The notes under the pieces: model-generated
Seen by the model: the letters and a program-made list of their open reading frames with translations, nothing else
Told to the model about the DNA's origin: nothing
Databases searched by the model: none
Program-made: the position numbers and the translations under genes
Shown: piece after piece, positions 1 to 5,694 of the stretch
How the letters are laid out: every line of letters begins with the position of its first letter
Position numbering within the stretch: the first letter of the stretch is position 1
DNA from: Methanomassiliicoccales archaeon
GTDB taxonomy: Archaea > Thermoplasmatota > Thermoplasmata > Methanomassiliicoccales > JACIVX01
NCBI GenBank assembly: GCA_028679985.1
Contig: JAJRAH010000117.1
Coordinates: forward strand, 1 to 24,373
DNA length: 24,373 nucleotides
Reading direction: 5' to 3'

Positions 1-2
1 AC

Positions 3-176
3 GGAGAAGAGGGGTGCAGACCCAAAGCCAACGAGTTCTGCAAGGTGGCGACGTGTGCGTTCAATAAGGGGATCGGACACTGCTTCGAATGCGAGGATTT
101 TCCTTGCGAAAAGACGAAATCTGGACCGATCGCTTACGACTACTGCATGTTCATCTCCGGCAAATGGAAGTCGTAG
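3..176 (+). CDS. DUF3795-like cysteine-rich protein, C-terminal part (5' end outside window)
   Basis: An open frame runs in from the left edge and stops at TAG 174-176, giving the last 57 residues. It is rich in cysteines in a regular pattern (EFCKVATCAF, HCFECEDFPCEK, then a YDYCMFISG tail). This spacing resembles the small DUF3795 family of archaea and anaerobic bacteria, which is thought to bind metal or zinc through these cysteines; no reaction is established for the family as far as I know. The start and N-terminal half are not in the window. The family call rests on the Cys pattern alone. The convergent neighbour ends 19 bases downstream. Confidence 0.6.
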   Translation, partial: GEEGCRPKANEFCKVATCAFNKGIGHCFECEDFPCEKTKSGPIAYDYCMFISGKWKS

Positions 177-195
177 ACGAAGAGTCGATCTGAAT

Positions 196-693
196 CTAGT
201 AGTACGGAGGAGGAAGAACCGCATCGGACGAAGGCTGGATCTTTCTCGCAATGGCATAGGCATCGTACGTCTGCCATAGCCACAACAGGAAGAACACCGA
301 GCCAAACAGACCAACAGCAGAGACCAACGCTTCACCATCAGTGCCTGGACCCATATCAGACGGCGACAGCAGTAACAGGCCGATGATCGGGATCCATGTG
401 AGCACGCCGAGCACCACTCCAACTGCCAAGATCACGAGACCTTTCGCGAGACGGTTCAAGTAGATGTGCCCCAGACCCATTAAACCAAAGAATCCCGGTC
501 CTAAGGCAAGGATTGCCGCAATCCTAGGATCGGAATGCGAGACTCTCGGTGGAGGAGCCTGCAACCGCTTCGGGGATAGGCTGTCGGCCCTGACCTTCCT
601 TGCCATAGAAGGTCCAGTTAGGCTGCTGCCACATTGATCGCAGAACCTCGCCTCCTGCCTGACCTGCCCTCCGCACCTCGGGCAGTACCGCAT
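196..693 (-). CDS. Zinc-ribbon plus TM2-domain membrane protein
   Basis: A 165-aa protein. Its N-terminus is a zinc ribbon (CPRCGG, then CDQCGSS), followed by a polar linker and a membrane part with the TM2-family hallmark of a Gly-rich first helix (GLGHIYLNRLAKG), a second hydrophobic segment, and a last helix ending WLWQTYDAYAIARK. The ribbon probably faces the cytoplasm. I chose ATG at 693 over the upstream in-frame ATG at 723 because a strong Shine-Dalgarno (AAGGAGGG) lies just before 693, inside the would-be extension, and because the zinc ribbon begins right after Met. A possible TATA element (about 740-750) would also place transcription start near 720, downstream of the first ATG. The function of TM2 proteins is not known. 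It lies downstream of the aldehyde oxidoreductase on the same strand but about 130 bases away, with a U-rich tract between, so it is probably a separate unit. Confidence 0.8.
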   Translation of the reverse strand: MRYCPRCGGQVRQEARFCDQCGSSLTGPSMARKVRADSLSPKRLQAPPPRVSHSDPRIAAILALGPGFFGLMGLGHIYLNRLAKGLVILAVGVVLGVLTWIPIIGLLLLSPSDMGPGTDGEALVSAVGLFGSVFFLLWLWQTYDAYAIARKIQPSSDAVLPPPYY

Positions 694-750
694 CGCCCGT
701 TCCCTCCTTCGCTGCAATGACATCTGAGAACGTGCTCAAGAACATATCCC

Positions 751-764
751 GTCTACGAGTAGAC
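751..764. promoter_or_regulatory. Near-perfect 14-bp palindrome between two minus-strand genes
   Basis: GTCTACGAGTAGAC has two 6-base arms around a GA centre. It sits beside a possible TATA element (about 740-750, read on the minus strand) of the zinc-ribbon/TM2 gene, roughly where a regulator would block or recruit TBP/TFB. It also lies just beyond the U-rich end of the aldehyde oxidoreductase transcript, so a role in RNA 3'-end formation is an alternative. No regulator is identified. Confidence 0.35.
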
Positions 765-771
765 TATGATG

Positions 772-793
772 GAAAAACAAACAAAAGGAAATG
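772..793 (-). terminator. U-rich terminator after the aldehyde oxidoreductase gene
   Basis: Read on the minus strand this stretch is TTTCCTTTTGTTTGTTTTTC, about 30 bases past the oxidoreductase stop codon. Archaeal RNA polymerase commonly terminates at such T-runs without a hairpin. A similar tract follows the minus-strand gene that ends at 22989. Confidence 0.55.
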
Positions 794-822
794 GTTTGAA
801 GGGTTTGTCGGATCGGACCGAT

Positions 823-2703
823 CTACTTCGCAGCAGGGATCTTCTTCAGATCCGCGACCGCAAAGTCCAAGCCGAGCTTCTTCAGTGTCTCGGCAGTCGG
901 TATCCCGTTCGGCCAGCCCCTTTCCTGGTAGAATTCCTTGAGCATCTTCTCCAACGGGGGCACCTTTCCGGCCGCTCCGCCTTCCTTCAGCGGGACGAAC
1001 ATCCTGGGCGGCAGAGTGTCGTTCTTCTTCGGGATCAGCCCGTGCTTCAGGTTGAACATTCTGCACAGATTGTTTATCCTTCCGCCGACCTTGAGGAAAA
1101 GCTCCTTCGTGTCCGTGTCCCAGCCAGTTATGGCGTTGATGATGTCCGCCTTGTTCTTGTGCGAGTATCCGCCGAAGTCATAGAATATGCAGTAGCTGAG
1201 CGCGTTGTCGAACTGGAGGATGTCTTGCCATGCAAGGGCAGCCTTGCCTTTCAGCTTGTCGTCGAATCTGTCCATGCCGGGAAGGTCGTACTCCGCTACT
1301 GGTATGCCGAGTTCGGAACCCTCGGAGAATCCAGTGACATGGCACGGTCCACGAGGCCCTACTGCATAGGTCACGGCCATCGAGAAGAACGCACGCGGAT
1401 CGTGTGCGGGAATGACCGCGTTGTTAACCTGGACAGCGAGTTCCGGGCACCCGAGCTTCTCACTCGCGACCCTGAGCCCCTCACCGAGGAGGCGCCCCAT
1501 CTCGTTCGATCTGAACGCGATCAATTTCGCCAGCTTGCACATCGCGACGCCGTCACCCCACTTCAGCTCGAAGCCGAGGTCCTTCTTCTTGATGAACCCC
1601 TTCTCGTACGCTTCCATTGCAAAGCCGACGACACCGCCAAACTCGATGGTGTCCATGCTCCACAAGTTGCACAGATGACCGGCGTAGTTTATCGATTTGA
1701 GGTCGTCGACAAGCGTGTTGCTGCCCATCATTCCAAGCGTCTCGTACTCTGGGCCGTATCCATCCATGTCGCACTTCTTTCCCTCTTTGATCGTCACGCG
1801 TCTGTGGCATCCCATGACGCAGTTCGAGCACGCGTCAGGCTTCGGCTTCAACACGGGGTTGAAGTCACCACCAGCCGATCCAATCTTCTTGGCGCCCTCG
1901 GGCCACACTCCTTGCGAGAAGTTCTTGATCGGCAAGAGACCGAGCTGCTCCCTCGGGATGATGGCCATCGCCTGACCTTCCTCCCGGTTCGCCTTCGCGA
2001 AGCCGCTGTCTTTGACGGCGGCAGCAATCTCTTTCTTAAGGGCCTTCAGTTTCTCAGGATCCTTTATCGGCACGTGCTTGTCGCCCTTGAGGACTATGGC
2101 CTTCAGCTTCTTCGATCCTAGAACTGCCCCTCCGCCCATACGTCCGGCGTTCCCGTGACCGTCGTTGGTCACTACCGCGGCGTATCTCACGAGATTCTCG
2201 GCGGCAGGTCCGATCGGAATAACGACCGCTGTCTTGTCCCCCGTCTCTTTCCAGAGCGCTTCCTGAGTCTCGCGAACGTCCTTTCCCCATAGCTTTGACG
2301 CATCCTTGATTTCCACTTTTCCGTTCATGACGGTCAGGTAGACTGGCTTCTTTGCAGCACCCTTGATCACAAGCGCGTCGTATCCGGTGCGCTTCAGCTC
2401 CTCAGCGACATAACCTCCACCAGTCGACTGACCCCAGATGCCTGTCAGAGGAGATTTGAATCCGATCGTGTATCTCCCCGATCCCAGCACTCCAGTGTAT
2501 CCCTGGATGGGACCTACTGCGAGAACAAAGACGTTGTCGGGGCCCAATGGGTCCGCGCCAGCAGGTATCTCGTCGTAACAAATCCTTACGCCGAAGCCGA
2601 CTCCTCCTAGCCACTTGCGGGCATATTCTTCGTCAAACTCCACAGTGGATGACTTTCCAGTTGTCAAGTCCACCTTCAGAATTTTTCCCCAGTATCCATA
2701 CAT
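823..2703 (-). CDS. Aldehyde:ferredoxin oxidoreductase (tungstopterin AOR family)
   Basis: A 626-aa protein, close to the usual 600-630 of the family. It opens with the typical MYGYWGKILKVDLTTG, continues through the Gly-rich pterin-binding domain (GSGRYTIGFKSPLTG, STGGG, TNDGHGNAGRMGGGAVLGSK), and has the 4Fe-4S cysteines CSNCVMGC at about 292, 295 and 299, with the fourth Cys near 505 (ALSYCIF). Such enzymes oxidise aldehydes to carboxylic acids in the cytoplasm and pass electrons to ferredoxin; which aldehyde cannot be read from sequence. The start is either ATG 2703 or ATG 2712. A GGGAGGA Shine-Dalgarno is only 2 bases from 2712 but 11 from 2703, and the family starts at 2703, so I prefer 2703. 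It is divergent from the rubrerythrin-like gene and near an HdrD-like Fe-S protein that could be a redox partner (inference). Confidence 0.95.
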   Translation of the reverse strand: MYGYWGKILKVDLTTGKSSTVEFDEEYARKWLGGVGFGVRICYDEIPAGADPLGPDNVFVLAVGPIQGYTGVLGSGRYTIGFKSPLTGIWGQSTGGGYVAEELKRTGYDALVIKGAAKKPVYLTVMNGKVEIKDASKLWGKDVRETQEALWKETGDKTAVVIPIGPAAENLVRYAAVVTNDGHGNAGRMGGGAVLGSKKLKAIVLKGDKHVPIKDPEKLKALKKEIAAAVKDSGFAKANREEGQAMAIIPREQLGLLPIKNFSQGVWPEGAKKIGSAGGDFNPVLKPKPDACSNCVMGCHRRVTIKEGKKCDMDGYGPEYETLGMMGSNTLVDDLKSINYAGHLCNLWSMDTIEFGGVVGFAMEAYEKGFIKKKDLGFELKWGDGVAMCKLAKLIAFRSNEMGRLLGEGLRVASEKLGCPELAVQVNNAVIPAHDPRAFFSMAVTYAVGPRGPCHVTGFSEGSELGIPVAEYDLPGMDRFDDKLKGKAALAWQDILQFDNALSYCIFYDFGGYSHKNKADIINAITGWDTDTKELFLKVGGRINNLCRMFNLKHGLIPKKNDTLPPRMFVPLKEGGAAGKVPPLEKMLKEFYQERGWPNGIPTAETLKKLGLDFAVADLKKIPAAK

Positions 2704-2712
2704 TCTACCCAT

Positions 2713-2989
2713 TTCCTCCCTTGGTTGATGGTCAGTGCCTCACCGAGCCATTTTTCTGTTACGGTTCGACGCTTCCCGATCGAAGGAGCCTGGTGGAACC
2801 CTCGCCTCTACAACATCAGTTGAATTCTGCCAGTCCCCTTTTTCTAGATAGGCGCTTCTATACGACGAGGCACGCCGTTCTCGTACCGTTAAACCTGATA
2901 GGGGGCCTTAAGAATTTCGTTATGCTTGCCCAAACATCTCGATTTCGTAGGCAACTAATAAATGGCTCCTGCTCACTGATTAGCCTAAT
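2713..2989. promoter_or_regulatory. Divergent intergenic region between AOR and rubrerythrin-like genes
   Basis: This 277-base gap holds the rubrerythrin TATA element near its right end and a weaker A/T-rich element (minus strand, about 2750-2757) that could serve the oxidoreductase. I see no gene, tRNA or clear repeat in the rest. Confidence 0.4.
2955..2963 (+). promoter_or_regulatory. TATA box of the rubrerythrin-like gene
   Basis: CTAATAAAT is centred about 31 bases before the ATG at 2990. Archaeal transcription normally starts 25-30 bases downstream of the TATA centre, so the mRNA should begin within a few bases of the start codon. No Shine-Dalgarno precedes the ATG (GATTAGCCTAAT), which fits leaderless translation. 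Confidence 0.55.
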
Positions 2990-3496
2990 ATGGAAGATCG
3001 TCAACTCTCAATCCTTGCGGCTGCCATTGAGATCGAGAAATTCGGTTACAGTCTATACATGAACACGAGTGAGTGTGTCAAAGATGGGAAGGGCGCCGCC
3101 CTTCTGAGGGGGCTCGCAAGAGACGAGAAGGAGCATCGCAGGATCCTAGAGGAGGAAATTGCGAGGATATCGCCTTCTGCGGATGTCTCCACAATAGAAC
3201 CGGCAGAGGAGTACGTCAAGCTGATTCCGGAGCGAGTCTTTCCGGCGGAGCTCGGCAGTAAGTGTTCAACACTCGAGGGAGAGATCGAGGCTGTCGAGAT
3301 CGGGATCGAGGTAGAGAAGAGGTCAATTCAGATGTACAATGAGGCGGTCGGTTTGGTCACGGATTCCAAGGCGAAGACTGTCTTGGCGGATCTGGGGAAA
3401 TGGGAGGGCACGCATAAAGCGGCGCTGGAGCACAGTCTCCACATGCTCAAGACCGAAGGTTCGTGGTACGGATACACGCCTATACTCGAGGGATAG
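2990..3496 (+). CDS. Rubrerythrin-like (ferritin-like) diiron protein
   Basis: A 168-aa, all-helical protein with the full ligand set of a ferritin-like diiron site: Glu in helix 1 (EIEKFGYSLY, E14/E16), ExxH in helix 2 (DEKEHRR, E46 and H49), Glu in helix 3 (EVEKRSIQMY, E107/E109) and ExxH in helix 4 (KWEGTHKAAL, E139 and H142). It lacks the C-terminal rubredoxin domain of classical rubrerythrin, so it belongs with the short erythrin-type members. Likely roles are peroxide reduction or iron/oxygen handling in the cytoplasm of an anaerobe. It probably has a leaderless transcript. Its position opposite the oxygen-sensitive tungsten enzyme suggests a protective role, but that is inference. Confidence 0.85.
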   Translation: MEDRQLSILAAAIEIEKFGYSLYMNTSECVKDGKGAALLRGLARDEKEHRRILEEEIARISPSADVSTIEPAEEYVKLIPERVFPAELGSKCSTLEGEIEAVEIGIEVEKRSIQMYNEAVGLVTDSKAKTVLADLGKWEGTHKAALEHSLHMLKTEGSWYGYTPILEG

Positions 3497-3580
3497 TCCC
3501 CCTCCACGCTCGACTTCCTTTCCGTTCCACAAATCACGGAGTGCGAATTCCTACGTCACTGGCAGACCACATACCAAAAC

Positions 3581-3588
3581 ATAAATAT
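3581..3588 (+). promoter_or_regulatory. TATA box of the HdrD-like gene
   Basis: ATAAATAT, inside the A-rich stretch AAAACATAAATATCC, is a very good archaeal TATA match. The predicted transcription start is about 3611-3615, giving a leader of about 55-60 bases that ends with a GGGTG ribosome-binding site 5 bases before the ATG at 3671. Confidence 0.6.
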
Positions 3589-3616
3589 CCGATTTCCATC
3601 CTTTACCCCAACCTGA

Positions 3617-3627
3617 CCTAGTCTAGG
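3617..3627. promoter_or_regulatory. 11-bp palindrome at the expected transcription start of the HdrD-like gene
   Basis: CCTAGTCTAGG has two perfect 5-base arms around a single T. It is about 33-38 bases after the TATA box centre, at or just past the expected start of transcription, the position of a typical archaeal repressor site. There is only one copy and no known regulator beside it. Confidence 0.3.
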
Positions 3628-3670
3628 ACATCGGTTCGCAGGCTCGAGTGCCAATCCAGAGGGTGCAAGA

Positions 3671-4840
3671 ATGGTCAAGATGCCCGAAATCAAGAGAGAT
3701 CTGCTTGCTTGTCTGCAATGTGGATATTGCATTCGAGTCTGCGATACTTGGGCGCAAACGCCATGGGAGTCGGTCACTCCCAGAGGCAAGATTTTCTATC
3801 TGAATCAGATAATGAAAAGGTCCCCCGTCGACACGCTCCTCGGGCGCAAGGTGGAAGTGGACGAGGAGTTCGTGAAGGCCGTCTACATGTGCACAGGATG
3901 CGCGGCCTGCTGGACTGTCTGTCACGTGAGCATAGAATTCGCCGAGTTTTGGGAGAAGGTACGGGAATGGCTAGTCGATCAGGGCGCCGGACCGCTACCG
4001 CCCCACACTAAGCTGCACGACCGGATCAGGGACGTCAGGAATCCGTATGGTGAGCCGACGGAGAAGCGAGTGGCGTGGTTCCCCTCGGAAGTCCCAAGGT
4101 CCCCCAGGCCGGACGTGATATTCTTTGCGGGATGCACCGCTTCGTATCGCGTCCAGAACATCGCAAGGGCGGGAGTCATCGTCCTCTATAGAGCCGACGT
4201 GAAGCTGGATGTCCTCGGCGAGGATGAGTGGTGCTGTACCTCACCGGCTCTGAGAACCGGAATGACCGATTTGACCTATGGGTTTGCCGAGCACACGATA
4301 ACCGAGACGGAGAGGAGAGGCGCCAAAGCGATGGTCACCACCTGTGCTGGCTGCTACAAGACAACGATGAAAGATTTCGGCAGATACTACTCCAATCCGA
4401 CGTTCGAGGTCAATCACTTTTCGCAGTACGTCCAGAAACTCATCAAGGAGAAGAAGCTGAAATTCACTAAAGAGATAAAAGCGAAGATAACCTATCACGA
4501 CCCGTGTCATCTCGGTAGGCATGCTGGGGTTTTCGAACCACCGCGGGAAGTCCTCAAGGCGATACCGGGCGTCGAGCTTGTCGAAATGCCGAGGAACAGG
4601 ATGGGGTCTAGATGCTGCGGTGCCGGTGGCGGCTACAAATCGGCGTTCAACGATTTCGCGGTGAACATAGCCGCTGAAAGGGTGAAGGAAGCGTTGGATA
4701 CCGGCGCGGACATAATCGCCTCTTCTTGTCCCTTCTGCGTCCTGAACCTGGATCAGGGGGCAAAGAAGTTGGGCGCAACCATAAAGGTCAAGGACATCTC
4801 GGAGTTGCTCCTTGAGGCCACGGAACCTGCCGAGAAGTAG
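3671..4840 (+). CDS. HdrD-like Fe-S oxidoreductase with two CCG domains
   Basis: A 389-aa soluble protein. Two 4Fe-4S ferredoxin motifs come first: CLQCGYCIRVC (C14, C17, C20, C24) and CTGCAACWTVC (C74, C77, C80, C84). Two cysteine-rich CCG domains follow, each complete: C155, C188-C189, C225/C228 and C279, C315-C316, C353/C356. This is the architecture of HdrD, GlpC and related subunits that pass electrons to or from a quinone, disulfide or flavin partner. No HdrE cytochrome, HdrA flavoprotein or methanogenesis gene is present, so the heterodisulfide substrate is not implied. It has its own TATA box and may partner with the nearby aldehyde oxidoreductase (inference). ATG 3671 is chosen for the GGGTG site 5 bases upstream; Met4 is an alternative. 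Confidence 0.9.
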   Translation: MVKMPEIKRDLLACLQCGYCIRVCDTWAQTPWESVTPRGKIFYLNQIMKRSPVDTLLGRKVEVDEEFVKAVYMCTGCAACWTVCHVSIEFAEFWEKVREWLVDQGAGPLPPHTKLHDRIRDVRNPYGEPTEKRVAWFPSEVPRSPRPDVIFFAGCTASYRVQNIARAGVIVLYRADVKLDVLGEDEWCCTSPALRTGMTDLTYGFAEHTITETERRGAKAMVTTCAGCYKTTMKDFGRYYSNPTFEVNHFSQYVQKLIKEKKLKFTKEIKAKITYHDPCHLGRHAGVFEPPREVLKAIPGVELVEMPRNRMGSRCCGAGGGYKSAFNDFAVNIAAERVKEALDTGADIIASSCPFCVLNLDQGAKKLGATIKVKDISELLLEATEPAEK

Positions 4841-4870
4841 GCAATTTGTCCAAGAAGGACGGTCTACCAG

Positions 4871-5533
4871 TCAGCTGTATCTTCCGCAGCTGTAACAGAA
4901 CCATGCATCGTAGTCAGGGACATACGTGAGGACCTGACCACAAGTGGGACAGCGCTTCACGACATCGATCTTCATGATCGACGCGTGAGACACGACCGGG
5001 GTCTTCTTCTTCCGCTCGATGTCTAGGTACTGAAATACTGCGCCTACGGCAGCAACCGCAAGGAAAGCCAGTACGATGAAGCCTGCAGGCACGTCCAGGA
5101 AATCGAGCCCCCAAGCAATCATCGACGCACCGGTCAGGGCCGTGAAGAGAGCGATGAGTCTCTCGAACCCGAGAAACACTATCGCGAATACCCCACCGGC
5201 AACAAGGATAGATATCAAGACGCCCGCGCCGAGCTGATAGAGCAATATGAATGCAGCCGCGGCTATCACGAGAGCGATGCCGGTCGAGACAAGACGATAG
5301 AAGACCGCACCAAGGAAGACTGCTCCTATGATGCCGAGCAGGAAGCCCGCCAGTTCCCCGCTGAACACCAGTCCTAGAGTGTAGCCCAATACGAAGCCCA
5401 GAAAGGCTCCGATGATGCCCATGAGCCCCTTCCAGATTCTGTGTCCTGCAATCGCGAGGGCGAGGCCGAAGACGATCATCGCCGCTACGACAGCAAGTTC
5501 AACCTCTCCTGGCACTATCAGAATGGGCTCCAT
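4871..5533 (-). CDS. Multi-spanning membrane protein with C-terminal zinc ribbon
   Basis: A 220-aa protein. About residues 10-170 form six to seven closely packed, Gly/Ala-rich hydrophobic helices resembling the DUF4203/TMEM198 type of integral membrane protein. A basic stretch (IERKKK) then leads to a cytoplasmic zinc ribbon, CPTCG at 195-198 and CYSCG at 213-216. The function is unknown; transport or membrane sensing with a zinc-ribbon docking domain are possibilities only. Start: ATG 5533 has GAGGA about 7 bases upstream. Its stop lies 30 bases from the convergent HdrD-like gene, and it is divergent from the Lhr helicase. Confidence 0.75.
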   Translation of the reverse strand: MEPILIVPGEVELAVVAAMIVFGLALAIAGHRIWKGLMGIIGAFLGFVLGYTLGLVFSGELAGFLLGIIGAVFLGAVFYRLVSTGIALVIAAAAFILLYQLGAGVLISILVAGGVFAIVFLGFERLIALFTALTGASMIAWGLDFLDVPAGFIVLAFLAVAAVGAVFQYLDIERKKKTPVVSHASIMKIDVVKRCPTCGQVLTYVPDYDAWFCYSCGRYS

Positions 5534-5694
5534 ACTCTTCCTCGAGACTGATGGCGGTCAATATGCCGATATCCTATTCATCAATGTTTCTATTTTGTCA
5601 CTCCTGGAACGACGTCACTGGTATCCGCTTCGATAACGTGCGGGCGCGATAGGTTGAAATACTCGCAGTCAATCGTTGCAGACTGCAGCTGGCT

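Noticed and set aside
766..2121. Long open frame (451 codons) on the plus strand opposite the aldehyde oxidoreductase
   Set aside because: It lies wholly antisense to a clear AOR gene, has no recognisable domain and low-complexity Arg/Leu/Val composition, and its openness follows from the codon bias of the real gene.
4848..4860. Small hairpin GTCC-AAGAA-GGAC between the convergent HdrD-like and membrane protein genes
   Set aside because: The stem is only 4 bp with no T-run on either side, which is too weak to call a terminator.
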